Positions 17,243 to 27,149 are shown, counted from the stretch's first letter. The stretch is DNA of 64,000 bases from Sva-07 sp963715825 (GCA_963715825.1 CAVQSI010000041.1:1-64000); one strand, 5' to 3'. A program made the numbers and translations. Notes: a model not told the origin generated them from the letters alone.

Positions 17243-20200
17243 TCAGAGTCGAGAGGTGAGGGTGTCGAGACGAAGTTGGTTGTCGGGGAGGTCGAGGTCG
17301 CCGATCGCGGCTCGGGCTGCGTCGAGGTGGGTCCGGGCGTCGTCGAGCCGTCCGCGGGCGATCAGCGACTCTGCCCAGTCGATCTGTGTCCGGGCGATCC
17401 ACGGCGGCGTCCGGAAGGCCTCGTGCTGCTCGACGGCGGCGGCGAAGAGTTCGTCGGCGAGGTCGTGTTCCCCGAGCGCGTCGTGCAGGAGCGCGCGGTA
17501 CCGGTCGGCCGACCCCAGGTGGATCCCGCCCGTCGCCAGTTGCGTGCCGGTCATCGGCTCGAGTTCGGCGACGAACCGGCGGCACTGATCAGTGATCCGG
17601 AGCGCGGCAACGATCTCGCTCCAGAACGCGACGACCACTGGATAGCCGGCATCGTCGGAGAGTTCCTCGCCATCGATCAGCTCGAGCGCTGCCAGCACCT
17701 CATCGATGTCGCCGCAGGCGAGGCGGATGTAGGCCCCGGCTGCCCGGGCCCCACTGGCGGGATGGCCGAGCTGCTCGAGCAGCTCGAGGAAGAGGGCGAG
17801 ATCCGCCAGCGTGCCCCGTTCGCGAGCGAGCGCCATGCTCGTCGTCAAGTCGTACACCGTGGCCTCCGGCGCTCCGAGAGCCGTCAGACCGTCGACCAGC
17901 TCGACTCGCCTCGCCGCAGCACCATCGAGGTCACCGGACACGGTCAGGCTCATGGTGTACGGAAGCAGGGCGAACACTTCGCTGAAGTTGGCGTTGGGAC
18001 CTGCAGGAAGGATCAGCTGGGAGAGCGTCTGTTCCATGACGTCGCGGTCGCCGGCCCGGAAGGAGCCGAAGCAAACGGCTTGCAGATAGCCCATCCGGAG
18101 TGATGGTTGGGGCACCAGCCGGGCCGCTTCGATGAAGATGTCGAGGGTTTCAGCGACTTCGCCCCTGCCCGCTGAGCGATACGAGTTCGAGCCGGCGTTG
18201 CGAAGTTGCACCTGCTCCAACGGGGGTAGCCCAGCTGTCAGCGACCTGAACTCCGCCAGTGCAGCGGCGCGACCTTCGATGTTGCGTTCGAAGATGAGTT
18301 CGGTCGCAAGGTGTCCGAGCATGCGCGCTCGCTGTGTCGAGGTGAGTTCGTCGAAGGCCAAGACCTCCCGGAGGAGTGCCGTCCGCTCCGGGTCCGGTGG
18401 ATCGCTGCTGTCGAAGCTGGCTCGCGGGCTGACCGCCATTGCCTCGCATGCGGTGCCGAGGTCGCCGGCGGCGATCGACGCGCGGGCGGCTGCCAGAGCG
18501 TTTTCTCTCGCGTCCGGACCAGCGCCGGTGTAGATCTGGACCTTTGCAAGCTTGACGAGTGTGCGTCGGCGGTCGGGCGAGGAGATGCTCTCGTCCTCCA
18601 TCATTTCGAGAGCCTGCTGGAACCATCGCTCGGCGTTCTCGAAGGCGCCCCGATCGGCAGCGAGGTCGCCAGCGTGAATCGCCAGTTCGATCGCCCGTGA
18701 GGGATCACCGCCGGCAGACGCCTCGGTCCAGTGCGTTGCGAGTTCGGCCACAACGGCATCGAGGTCGTCGGCGTGGCGAGCCTCCAGAGCTTCGGCTACC
18801 CGACGGTGCTGCCGCGCCCGGCGACTCGACGACAGCTCGCCGTGCAGCGTCTCGCGAACCAGCGCGTGGGCGAAGCGATGCCGGTCGACGCCGACCTCGA
18901 TCACGAGGTTCGCCCGGGCAGCGACGTCGAGCGCATCGAGGACGTCGTCGGCGTCCCGCCCGACCACGTCGGCGAGCAGATCGACATCGAACTCGTAGCC
19001 GATCACCGCTGCGGAGCGGAGCACGGTCTCGACGTCGTCGCCGAGCCGGCTGAGTCGCCTGCCGACGACTTCACGAATGCCCTCGGGAAGACCTGCGTCC
19101 TCCGGTCGCAGGTCGGATACCCAGCGTCCGTCGCGTTCGTACAGTGCCCCCGTCTCGGCGAGATGCCTGAGCACCTCGCCGAGGAAGAACGGATTGCCCG
19201 ACGTCTCGCGCTGCACCACCTCGGCGAATGCGAGGCCCTCCTCGTCGAGTTCGTGCCCGCCGGTGCGCGTCAGCAGGTCGCGAACACCGCTGTCGCCGAG
19301 CCCGTCGAGCGCGATGCGGTCCACTGCAGGCATCCGCCGGAAGTCGGCGAGCATCGACGACAGCGGGTGGGTGCGGTCGACGTCGGTGTCGCGGTATGTG
19401 CACAGGATCATTAAACCGACCGGCGGGTTGGAGATGAGGTGACGCAGCAGGAGCAAGGTGGGTTTGTCGGCCCAGTGCAGGTCGTCGAGCACAAGAAGCC
19501 GGGGACTGTCGGTGCCGCCCCCCGACAGCCAGGAGCCCACCGCCTGAAACAGCCGATAGCGCTCGACGTCGGGCTCGTCGTCGAGCGCCGAAGGCAGACC
19601 ATCGACCAGTCGGTCGAGTTCCGGGACAATCCTGACGAGATCGCCCGGGAACTCGCCGAGCTCCACGAGCACCCGGTCAGGCGACGTCTGGCGAACGAAG
19701 AAGTCGAGCGCACCCGCGAATGCCTGGAACGGGATCGCGACGTCCTCGTCGCATCGCCCACCGAGCACACGGCCGTCGCCGCTCTGGACTCGAACGGCCA
19801 ACTCCTGGGCGAGCCGGGTCTTGCCGATTCCAGGCTCACCCGCCAGCAGTACCACTTCGAAACCGCCGGCCACGCAACGCTTCCAGGCGTCGACGAGTTG
19901 CTCGAACACCTCGTCGCGGCCCGAGAATGGCAGGCCGGTCGCGTGGGCGAACACCGGTGGCAGCCCGAGTTCGACCGTCGGCGCGTCCGGTTGGGCGAGC
20001 GGTGACCACAGGACCTCGCAGGCCGCAAGAGGTTCCGCCAGTCCCTTCAGCTCCAGGTCGCCCAATGTCGCGAACTCGTGGCCGCCGCGCCCTCGCGCCA
20101 TGAGCATGACCATCTCGGCGCAGCGGATCGTTCCCGGCTCCGCTGACGCTTCGAGTCGTTGTGCCTCCACGACCGGGAGCCCGAAGCAGTCGTCCCCGTC

Positions 20201-20524
20201 GAAGGTGACGTCGCCCGTAGAGATGCCGACGCGGATCTGCATCCGCTCGCCGTCGCTGCGCCGGTTGCGCAGGTCGAGTTCCTGTTGCATCGCCACGGCG
20301 GCAGCGACTGCGCCAGCGGCGCTCGGAAACGTCGCCATCAGCCCGTCGCCGAGATGCTTGACGACGACGCCACCGTTCGCGGCGATCGCGTCGCCGAGCA
20401 CCTCGTCGTGAACCGCTCGAAGGGTCTCGGCGGCGTCCTCGCCGACACGAGATCGGATCTCGGTCGAACCGACGAGGTCAGTGAACATGACCGTTGCGGT
20501 CCCTATGTTCGGTTCACCACCCAT
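17243..20524 (-). CDS. Class III adenylate/guanylate cyclase fused to AAA ATPase and TPR-like regulator
   Basis: A 1093-residue signalling protein. Residues 1-170 form a class III cyclase domain with both metal-binding Asp (TVMFTDLVGSTEIRSR and VKHLGDGLMATF) and the VRVGISTGDV strand. A P-loop ATPase follows (LLAGEPGIGKTRLAQEL, about 225-240), with VLDDLHWADKP as Walker B. The long C-terminal half is helical and TPR-like. This architecture is common in actinobacteria, and its signals are mostly unknown. The start at ATG 20524 is preferred over 20581 because GGGGGAT lies just upstream and MGGEPNIGTATVMFTD starts the domain directly. Stand-alone gene. Confidence 0.88.
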   Translation of the reverse strand: MGGEPNIGTATVMFTDLVGSTEIRSRVGEDAAETLRAVHDEVLGDAIAANGGVVVKHLGDGLMATFPSAAGAVAAAVAMQQELDLRNRRSDGERMQIRVGISTGDVTFDGDDCFGLPVVEAQRLEASAEPGTIRCAEMVMLMARGRGGHEFATLGDLELKGLAEPLAACEVLWSPLAQPDAPTVELGLPPVFAHATGLPFSGRDEVFEQLVDAWKRCVAGGFEVVLLAGEPGIGKTRLAQELAVRVQSGDGRVLGGRCDEDVAIPFQAFAGALDFFVRQTSPDRVLVELGEFPGDLVRIVPELDRLVDGLPSALDDEPDVERYRLFQAVGSWLSGGGTDSPRLLVLDDLHWADKPTLLLLRHLISNPPVGLMILCTYRDTDVDRTHPLSSMLADFRRMPAVDRIALDGLGDSGVRDLLTRTGGHELDEEGLAFAEVVQRETSGNPFFLGEVLRHLAETGALYERDGRWVSDLRPEDAGLPEGIREVVGRRLSRLGDDVETVLRSAAVIGYEFDVDLLADVVGRDADDVLDALDVAARANLVIEVGVDRHRFAHALVRETLHGELSSSRRARQHRRVAEALEARHADDLDAVVAELATHWTEASAGGDPSRAIELAIHAGDLAADRGAFENAERWFQQALEMMEDESISSPDRRRTLVKLAKVQIYTGAGPDARENALAAARASIAAGDLGTACEAMAVSPRASFDSSDPPDPERTALLREVLAFDELTSTQRARMLGHLATELIFERNIEGRAAALAEFRSLTAGLPPLEQVQLRNAGSNSYRSAGRGEVAETLDIFIEAARLVPQPSLRMGYLQAVCFGSFRAGDRDVMEQTLSQLILPAGPNANFSEVFALLPYTMSLTVSGDLDGAAARRVELVDGLTALGAPEATVYDLTTSMALARERGTLADLALFLELLEQLGHPASGARAAGAYIRLACGDIDEVLAALELIDGEELSDDAGYPVVVAFWSEIVAALRITDQCRRFVAELEPMTGTQLATGGIHLGSADRYRALLHDALGEHDLADELFAAAVEQHEAFRTPPWIARTQIDWAESLIARGRLDDARTHLDAARAAIGDLDLPDNQLRLDTLTSRL

Positions 20525-20876
20525 GTCATCCCCCGTCGCCCCTGCTCGGCCCCCGCCGCACACGTTACTGCAGTCGACCACATTGACACTTCACGGATAG
20601 GCGAATGGGACGACGCGGGTAACGCTCGTCGATCTGAACTCGGTCGCTTCCGACGACTGCTCCGCAGGTACACCTCGGACCTCACGCACTGAACCCGAGT
20701 GGGCTGAACAGCGGGCTTGTTGGGATGACGCAAGCGGATTACGAGATGAATCCTGCGTCGGTCACAGGCGAACTTGTCGACAACGTCGCTGACGACGTTC
20801 GAGCTAGTGCCCTGGCCATGAACGTTGGTGGGTGCGCGTCCACCATTTGAGGTCGCTGGACTGTTTTGCTTTGGGG
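20525..20876. other. Intergenic stretch, nothing recognised
   Basis: 352 bases between the divergently placed cyclase gene and the IS630 remnant. I see no gene, repeat or clear promoter; the left end must hold the cyclase promoter. Confidence 0.4.
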
Positions 20877-22012
20877 ATGACACAACCATTGCGAGTGCGT
20901 CGGCTCTCCGACGTGGAGGGCCGTCAGATCACCGCAGATCGTGCGACGTGGCGGCGGCAAGACGGACAAGTCGCACGTGAAGTGGCGACGGGCGCTGGTC
21001 GTGCAAGCGTCGGCGGGTGGGAACACGGTGCCGGTGATCGCCCGGTTGGTGTCGACGTCGGAGGACCGGGTCCGCGAGATGATCCACCGGTTCAACGAGA
21101 TGGGGATGGCGATCGCTGGACCCTCAGTGGGCGGGTGGCCGTCCCCGCCAGATCACGACTGACGATGAGGCCTTCATCGTCGCGACGGCCACGACTCGCC
21201 CCGAAACGTTCGGGCAGCCCTTCACTCGCTGGTCGATCCGCAAACTCGTCGACTATCTGGCCGACAACGACGAGCGGGTCGTGAAGATCGGCCGGGAGCG
21301 GCTGTCGCCAGATCCTGGCGAGCACATCAGGTGACGTTCCAGCGCACGAAGACGTGGAAGGAGTCCAACGATCCTGACCGTGACGCCAAGCTCGATCGGA
21401 TCGAACAGGTGATGAACGCCTGGCCGGACCGGTGTTTCGCGTTCGATGAGTTCGGGCCGTTGAACATCCGCCCGGTCGGTGGCAACTGCTGGGCGCCGCG
21501 ATCCGAGCCGCAGCGTCAGCCGGCGAACTACCACAAGCTGCACGGGGTCCGGCAGTTCCACGGCTGCTACTCGATCGGCGACGACACGCTGTGGGGTGTC
21601 GTCCGTCGCCGGAAGTCCGCCGCCAACGTGCTCGCCGCGTTGCAAATCGATCCGAGCCGCGCGACCCGACGGCGACTGGATCTATGTGATCTTCGACAAC
21701 CTGTCGGCCCACAAGGGCATCAAGATCCGACGATGGGCGGCACGCAACCAGGTCGAGTTGTGTTTCACGCCGACCTACAGCTCGTGGGCGAACCCGATCG
21801 AAGCGCACTTCGGGCCGCTGCGAGAGTTCGTGTTGAACAACTCGAACCATCCCAACCACGTCGTGCTCACCCGCCGACTCCATGCCCACCTGCGCTGGCG
21901 CAACGCGAACGCCCGTGCCCCCGAACTCCTCGCCGCTCAGCGCCGAGAACGAGCCCGAGTCCGAGCCGAGAAAGGCCACCGATGGGGACGACCAGCCTCA
22001 CGCGCAGCATGA
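20877..22012 (+). pseudogene. IS630-family transposase with several frameshifts
   Basis: Joining three frames gives most of an IS630 transposase. It starts MTQPLRVRRLSDVEGRQ, changes frame near 20935 into RRGGGKTDKSHVKWRRALVV and VIARLVSTSEDRVREMIHRF, then again near 21120 (GGRPRQITTDDEAFIV), and again near 21310 and 21660. The last part has YVIFDNLSAHKGIKIRRWAA and CFTPTYSSWANPIEAHFGPL, the second Asp and the acidic end of the DDE triad. At least four frame breaks show that it is long inactive. End repeats were not found. Confidence 0.85.
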
Positions 22013-22057
22013 CCAACCCGCGCGAACCTTTGTGGTCAGAGCACTAGCTTCCGTGAC

Positions 22058-22936
22058 ATGAGCGCCGAGATCACCACATCGACGATCACTACGAACGGTA
22101 TGGACTTCGCATTCCTCGAATGCGGCGACGGCCCGTTGGCGCTCTGCCTTCACGGCTTCCCTGACAGCGCTCATTCGTGGCGACACCTCCTGCCGGCTCT
22201 CTCCGATGCGGGCTTTCGTGCGGTCGCTCCGTTCACTCGGGGTTACGCCCCGAGCACCATTCCAGCCGATGGCCTTTATCAGACCGGCGCGCTCTCGGCC
22301 GATGCGAATGCACTCCACGAGGCGCTCGGAGCCGACGGGAACGCTGTGCTGATCGGCCACGATTGGGGAGCGCCGTCGGTCTACGGCGCGGCGGGGGTTG
22401 CCCTGGAGCGCTGGAAGCGAGTGGTCGGAATGGCGGTGCCGCCTGGGCCAGCGTTGGGCGCAGCCTTCGTCTCCAACGTCGCCCAGTTGAAGCGCAGCTG
22501 GTACATGTTCTTCTTCCAGCACGAGTTGGCCGACTTGGTCGTCCCTGCCAACGACCTCGCCTTCATCGACATGCTGTGGGCTGACTGGTCACCAGGGTTC
22601 GAGGCAGCCCAAGACATCGAGAACGTCAAGAACTGCTTGCGAGATCCAGCAAACCTGGCCGCCGCTCTCGGCTACTACCGGGCGACGCTCGGAGCGGGTG
22701 AGCGCGATCCTGACCTCGACCTCATCGAGATGGCTGGGGGCGGTGAGCTGACCCAGCCGACGCTGTACCTGCACGGCCGAAACGACGGGTGCATCGGTGT
22801 CGAGGTGGCGGAGGCGGCGAGCGAAATGTGTCCTTGGGCGACCATCGAGATCGTCGAGGACGCCGGCCACTTCTTGCAGCTCGAGCAACCGGAGATCGTC
22901 AATGCCCGCGTCGTGGAGTTCGTCACCGGGACGTGA
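22058..22936 (+). CDS. Alpha/beta hydrolase, epoxide-hydrolase/dehalogenase-like
   Basis: A 292-residue alpha/beta hydrolase. The oxyanion motif HGFPDS (residues 32-37) and the nucleophile elbow GHDWGA (Asp nucleophile) are typical of epoxide hydrolases and haloalkane dehalogenases, which use Asp rather than Ser. A cap domain follows (WYMFFFQHELADL). The acid and the base are probably in LYLHGRNDGCIG and DAGHFLQLEQP. It starts 45 bases after the IS630 remnant and has no operon partner. The substrate cannot be read from sequence. Confidence 0.88.
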   Translation: MSAEITTSTITTNGMDFAFLECGDGPLALCLHGFPDSAHSWRHLLPALSDAGFRAVAPFTRGYAPSTIPADGLYQTGALSADANALHEALGADGNAVLIGHDWGAPSVYGAAGVALERWKRVVGMAVPPGPALGAAFVSNVAQLKRSWYMFFFQHELADLVVPANDLAFIDMLWADWSPGFEAAQDIENVKNCLRDPANLAAALGYYRATLGAGERDPDLDLIEMAGGGELTQPTLYLHGRNDGCIGVEVAEAASEMCPWATIEIVEDAGHFLQLEQPEIVNARVVEFVTGT

Positions 22937-23280
22937 TCGGGGGGCGGGTGGATCCGTCATCTGGTGGTGTTGGACCGAGGCGGTATCACTCTGATGTTGG
23001 TAGGTCAGGTGGTCTTGGCGTCTGGCGTCGCCGCTGCGGGAGCTGCATATTCACGAGCCGTACCCAGGGAGGTCGCTCCGCACTTCCTGCGCTCAGTGCG
23101 ACCTCGGAGCACGATCGTCCAACCGCATAATCACTGTCGACCGAAACCGTCCGCTTGAGGACCGGTAGATGAGACATCCGACGAACTCTGAGCGCCATAT
23201 CTGGGATGCTCGCTTCGGGCGTTCTGATCGGCGGCTGCCGAGACATCCGGCGGGTTGCCGCTCCCGAGCCTCACGACTAT
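22937..23280. other. Intergenic stretch upstream of the Phd-VapC pair
   Basis: 344 bases with no supported gene. The right end (CGACTATTGTAG) provides a -10-like TATTGT for the antitoxin gene. Nothing else is recognised. Confidence 0.4.
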
Positions 23281-23298
23281 TGTAGAGATGTCGCTACA
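23281..23298 (+). promoter_or_regulatory. Possible operator of the Phd-VapC pair
   Basis: TGTAG and CTACA form an inverted repeat with an 8-base spacer, directly behind a TATTGT -10-like box and ten bases before the antitoxin ATG. Phd-type antitoxins bind palindromes at just this place to repress their own operon. The arms are short, so this is only suggestive. Confidence 0.4.
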
Positions 23299-23308
23299 TG
23301 GAGGTGTG

Positions 23309-23560
23309 ATGACGACGCAGATGAGCAGCCGACAATTCAATCAAGACACGAGCGGCGCCAAGAAGGCTGCCGAGAACGGCCCGGTCTACATCACCGACCG
23401 GGGCCGACCGGCACACGTGCTGTTGACCTTCGACGACTATGAGGAACTCGTCGGACCACACCGAGCACTCGACCTGCTCGCCGAGCCGGCTGGAGTCGCG
23501 GACATCGAGTTCGCGGTGCCGAGGAACACCGACGTGGCGCAGCCGGCAGCGTTCGAGTGA
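23309..23560 (+). CDS. Phd/YefM-type antitoxin
   Basis: An 83-residue antitoxin with the Phd/YefM N-terminal fold: SSRQFNQDTSGAKKAAENGPV, then VYITDRGRPAHVLLTFDDYEEL. The N-terminal half binds the operator; the C-terminal tail (ADIEFAVPRNTD) wraps the toxin. ATG 23309 is chosen for its GGAGG site seven bases upstream; the frame is open further left but lacks a start with a ribosome site. Its TGA overlaps the toxin ATG (TGATG). Confidence 0.9.
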   Translation: MTTQMSSRQFNQDTSGAKKAAENGPVYITDRGRPAHVLLTFDDYEELVGPHRALDLLAEPAGVADIEFAVPRNTDVAQPAAFE

Positions 23561-23979
23561 TGTTCGTACTCGACACGAACATCGTGTCCGAACTCCGCAA
23601 GGTGCGAAGCGGCAAGGCGAACCTCGGGGTTGCCGCATGGGCCGAACAGGTCCCGTCGGCCGAGCTGTTCATCTCCGCGATCACGATCCACGAACTCGAG
23701 CACGGCGTGTTGCTCATGGAGCGTTCAGATCCTGCGCAGGGAGCAGTGCTGCGGGCATGGCTCGACCAGAGCGTCGCCGCAGCGTTCAAGAGTCGAGTGC
23801 TCCCGGTGGACGAGCGCGTGGCGCGTCGCGCGGCTGGCTTGCACGTACCGGATCCCGCACCGTTCCGCGATGCTCTCATCGGTGCGACCGCGTTGGTTCA
23901 CGACATGACCGTCGTGACCCGAGACCTCAAGGACTTCCAGCGTTTCGACGAACTCGACGTCATCAATCCCTGGAGTTGA
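23560..23979 (+). CDS. VapC/FitB-type PIN-domain toxin
   Basis: A 139-residue PIN ribonuclease. The acidic residues are in FVLDTNIVSELRK, TIHELEHGVLLME, FRDALIGATALVH and VVTRDLKDFQRF. The ending LDVINPW is typical of the FitB-like branch, which pairs with Phd-type antitoxins, as here. A GTG three bases earlier is an alternative start, but ATG 23560 gives the usual MFVLDTN opening and a TGATG overlap with the antitoxin. Confidence 0.92.
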   Translation: MFVLDTNIVSELRKVRSGKANLGVAAWAEQVPSAELFISAITIHELEHGVLLMERSDPAQGAVLRAWLDQSVAAAFKSRVLPVDERVARRAAGLHVPDPAPFRDALIGATALVHDMTVVTRDLKDFQRFDELDVINPWS

Positions 23980-24138
23980 CCGAGTCATCTCATCCCGACC
24001 CTCACCGGCAACCATGTCCCACCGCCGACGTATCACGGTGAACCGGCGTCACCCAGCGGTTGTCCACGGACACCTGAAGCGTCCGGTGGAGGATCTCGGT
24101 CTGAGCTGAGACCCCGTTCAGTCCGGCGGACTGACGGT

Positions 24139-24714
24139 CTATGGGTTTGTTCGGCTGATGGTGCGATACACCGTCGGCCGCGACACCGAGAACAACTCGC
24201 CAAGATCGGAAATCGTGTACTCGCCGGTCTGATGCATCCTCTTCAGCTCGCGCTGCTGCATCGCAGACAGCTTCGGCTGACGGCCCTTCAACTTGCCCTG
24301 CGCCCTGGCGACGGCCATGCCCTCACGGGTGCGCATCCGGATCAGGTCCACCTCGAATTCGGCGAATGTGGCGAGGATGTTGAAGAACAACTTCCCCATC
24401 GGGTCGTCGGGGTCGTAGATCTGACCGCCCAGCGACAGCGACACCCCGCGCTTGGCAAGCGTGTCACCGATGTCTCGAGCATCGGGAACGGATCGAGCGA
24501 GCCGGTCAAGCTTCGGAACGACGAGCGTGTCGCCGGTGCGTACCGCTGCCAGTGCTTGATCGAGGCCGGGACGCTCGCGTTTGGTGCCGCTGATGCCGTG
24601 ATCGATGTAGACGCGGTCAGGCGGAACGCCGAGCGCGTGGAGCGCCTGGCGTTGGGCCGTGAGGTCTTGCTCGTCAGTCGAGCATCGGGCGTATCCAATC
24701 AGTGTTTCATCCAT
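24139..24714 (-). CDS. Serine resolvase/invertase (Pin/Tn3-resolvase type)
   Basis: A 191-residue small serine recombinase. The catalytic region has IGYARCSTDEQDLTAQRQAL (nucleophile Ser) and the Arg-rich KLDRLARSVPDARDI; the E-helix follows (FFNILATFAEFEVDLIRMRT). It ends in a complete helix-turn-helix (ISDLGELFSVSRPTVYRTI). Full length, so possibly active. The start is set at ATG 24714, which gives the normal MDETLIGYAR opening. Homologous DNA, including flanks on both sides (an upstream GCGAGCGTCCGAA and a downstream GTTCAG-CGGCGGACT), recurs as broken copies at 32.9-33.8 kb, so it is part of a small mobile unit. Confidence 0.9.
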   Translation of the reverse strand: MDETLIGYARCSTDEQDLTAQRQALHALGVPPDRVYIDHGISGTKRERPGLDQALAAVRTGDTLVVPKLDRLARSVPDARDIGDTLAKRGVSLSLGGQIYDPDDPMGKLFFNILATFAEFEVDLIRMRTREGMAVARAQGKLKGRQPKLSAMQQRELKRMHQTGEYTISDLGELFSVSRPTVYRTISRTNP

Positions 24715-25149
24715 CCAAGAACCGTGCCGCGCCCGGTCGCCCTGATCCATCGGCGAGCGTCCGAAAGCCGCCCGTCATGTGAGACGGATCTCGCCGAACC
24801 TCCCGTCGGGCTACGAACCAGCGATTCGTCCGAGGGTCGTCCCCCTATCGGGCACGTTGCGGCCAACGACTATGCAGTGCCCGGTAAGGGCCGCGATGTG
24901 GCGCGGGCCGTGCCCGATCGCCGGTGATTGTCCGGACCATTGTCGAGCTTGTCTCCCTCGTGACATCGACGCTTGCGTCGGGCGCACCTACCGGGCATTC
25001 GGTGAGACGGCGGCGCTGGCGACGAGTGATCGTGAGTACGGGTTGCGAGCCGTCCTGAGCAGTCGCTCCGCGACGGTGTTGCTTGTACTGGAGTCCGACT
25101 GGTCGTACCGTCGGCATCGTCGGCATCGTCGGCATCGAGGAGGAGACGA
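24715..25149. other. Intergenic stretch between resolvase and SDR genes
   Basis: No gene is supported. The string GGTCGTCCCCCTATCGG near 24836 is shared with 17050. At 25109-25135 the unit CGTCGGCAT occurs three times in tandem, just before the GGAGGAG ribosome site of the SDR gene. Confidence 0.4.
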
Positions 25150-25989
25150 ATGAGCGATGGGCAGGTGTGGCTCATCACCGGGGCGAGCCGTGGGATGGGC
25201 ACTGAGTTCGCGTTGGCCGCACTCAAAGCCGGTCACGCAGTCGTAGCGACCGGCCGTCGCGCTGCCGAGGTCGCCGACGCTCTCGGTTCGTGGGACCAGT
25301 TGCTCGTGGCTGCGCTCGACGTGACGAGCATGAGCGATGCCGACGCTGCCGTCGCAACGGGCGTCGAGCGATTCGGGCGCATCGACGTGGTCATCAACAG
25401 TGCCGGGGCGTCGTTCAAGGGCTATTTCGAGGAGATGTCGCCGGTCCAAGTCGATCAACAGTTGGCTGTCAACCTGCTGGGTCCGATGAACGTCACCCGA
25501 GCCGTCCTGCCCGTGATGCGCCGCCAACGTTCGGGGCATCTGATCGCGATCTCGTCGGGCGCAGGATTGATGGGGTTCGAGTACTCGTCGGTGTATGCAG
25601 CATCGAAAGCCGGTCTGGAGGGCTGGATGAGCGCGCTGGCTCAGGAGGTCGAGCCGTACGGCGTCCACACGACGATCGTGAATCCGGGCTTCTTCCGCAC
25701 GGGACTTGCGAGCCCAGAGTCATTGGTCTGGCCCGATGTCGAGATCGATGACTACGCACAGCGCAGCGCAGCCCAGCGGGCGTGGTGGTCTGAGCAAGAT
25801 GGTCAGCAGGCGGGTGATCCGGCGAAACTGGCGTCCGCGCTGATCGACCTCGTGAACGAAGAACCACCACCCCGCCGTTTCATCGCGGGAGCTGACGTGA
25901 TCGCTCTGGCTCAACGGAAGATCGAGCAACTCCGAGAAGAGATCGAATCCCATCGAAGCCTCTCGGAGTCACTCACGTTCGACGAGTAG
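25150..25989 (+). CDS. Short-chain dehydrogenase/reductase
   Basis: A 279-residue classical SDR. The nucleotide-binding motif TGASRGMG (residues 10-17), the DVT segment, NSAG (about 89) and the catalytic set Ser (AISSGAG), Tyr and Lys (YAASKAGLEGW) are all present. The absence of an acidic residue after strand 2 and the basic ATGRRAAEV suggest NADP(H). The C-terminus has an extra charged helix (IALAQRKIEQLREEIESH). Such enzymes reduce or oxidise carbonyl or alcohol groups; the substrate is unknown. A strong GGAGGAG site lies before the ATG. Single gene. Confidence 0.9.
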   Translation: MSDGQVWLITGASRGMGTEFALAALKAGHAVVATGRRAAEVADALGSWDQLLVAALDVTSMSDADAAVATGVERFGRIDVVINSAGASFKGYFEEMSPVQVDQQLAVNLLGPMNVTRAVLPVMRRQRSGHLIAISSGAGLMGFEYSSVYAASKAGLEGWMSALAQEVEPYGVHTTIVNPGFFRTGLASPESLVWPDVEIDDYAQRSAAQRAWWSEQDGQQAGDPAKLASALIDLVNEEPPPRRFIAGADVIALAQRKIEQLREEIESHRSLSESLTFDE

Positions 25990-26260
25990 GTGCGGCGAGA
26001 GATCGGCCCTTCCGACCGGGTGAATCATGCATCTCACCGCGATATCGCGCGATCCGCACTCCCTCCGCCCCGTCTGGTCCCACGCACGGCGACGTGAACA
26101 TCGGGTGCGCTGCTCGGGTCGCAGTGCGCTGCGCCCTGCCTGATCTGGATCGGAAGATCGTGTGCGGCTACTGAGCGGTTCTTCCAGTCTCGCTTGACGT
26201 CGTGCCGGCAGTGCGGGAGGTGTCTCGCCGCGGTGTCAATCATTCGTGAGACAGGGCCGC

Positions 26261-26701
26261 TCATGGGTTCGTGAACGTGGTGCAGGCGAGCACGGGTCCC
26301 CCGACGAGCTTCGAGCAGAGTTCGTAGCTGCCAGCCTCGATGTCGCCGAGGTCGAACGTGTCTGTCGCACCCGAAAGCTCACCCATCGGGACGGCCACCT
26401 CCGTCTCCTCGTCGGAATACGGAAAGAACTGTCCGATTGCGCCGTCGTCGTTTGCTGTGACGAACATGCCGACTGGCTCTGCGACGCCGACCGGGGCAAG
26501 CGTTGCCATCATCGACCGGGTTTCATCGACGGACGAGTAGTCGACGACGAGCAATCCGTCGATCATCTCCGACGGAACCTCCAATGCTGTCGATCCAACG
26601 GCATCGGTCGTCGACGGCAACGGTTCCCCTTGGCCGCCGTCTGCAGAACCACATGCGGCAGCAACGACCAGAGCGACGATGAGGGCGGTGATTCTCCCCA
26701 T
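26261..26701 (-). CDS. Putative secreted lipoprotein of unknown function
   Basis: A 146-residue protein with a lipoprotein signal: MGRITALIVALVVAAACGS, with Cys 17 as the likely lipidation site. A Ser/Thr/Gly-rich linker follows, and a mature part whose two C-terminal cysteines (YELCSKLVGGPVLACTTF) could form a disulfide. No family is recognised. The start at 26701 is chosen because it gives the signal peptide directly; the frame is open further up, but only as shadow. Gene neighbours are convergent or unrelated. Confidence 0.65.
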   Translation of the reverse strand: MGRITALIVALVVAAACGSADGGQGEPLPSTTDAVGSTALEVPSEMIDGLLVVDYSSVDETRSMMATLAPVGVAEPVGMFVTANDDGAIGQFFPYSDEETEVAVPMGELSGATDTFDLGDIEAGSYELCSKLVGGPVLACTTFTNP

Positions 26702-26963
26702 GCCCAACGAACCGTAACCGCAGGGATCTCGCCTGCGCCGTCGGCCGCGCGACAGCGACGGCCCCGAGGGCGGCGGCCACCCGGAGCGGATTCTGTGCAG
26801 AGACGTGCGATTGTCGATCGATCGACGCAACGTCGAGTACCCAGAGAGCAGAAACACGATCGGGCTGCGTGCGGCGCCAAGCGATGCGGCCGTCGTCGCC
26901 AGCATCACACCGTGGCTCGGCGGTGTCTGACCTTGCCCACGACCGAGCGGATACCGTTTCGAG

Positions 26964-27149
26964 ATGGACGTCGATCGGATCTGGTCAGCCGCTGAACTCG
27001 AGGTGCTGACCCCGGACCAACGGGCTGCGACGATCCGAGCCGGATTCGTGACTGATCCCGACGACGTCCCGGCCGCGCTCGTCGATCGAGCCCGGCAGAA
27101 GGTCGATGCTCGCATCGCCGCCACTGAGGATCGCCACACCCGCCAGTGA
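26964..27149 (+). CDS. Small protein, probable antitoxin of a two-gene module
   Basis: A 61-residue charged helical protein (IWSAAELEVLTPDQRAATIR, then FVTDPDDVPAALVDRARQKV). It resembles small actinobacterial proteins that sit before a second short gene in coupled pairs, as from memory of such modules; it has no DNA-binding motif I can name. Its TGA overlaps the GTG of the next gene (GTGA). The toxin-antitoxin role is inferred only from this layout. Confidence 0.55.
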   Translation: MDVDRIWSAAELEVLTPDQRAATIRAGFVTDPDDVPAALVDRARQKVDARIAATEDRHTRQ

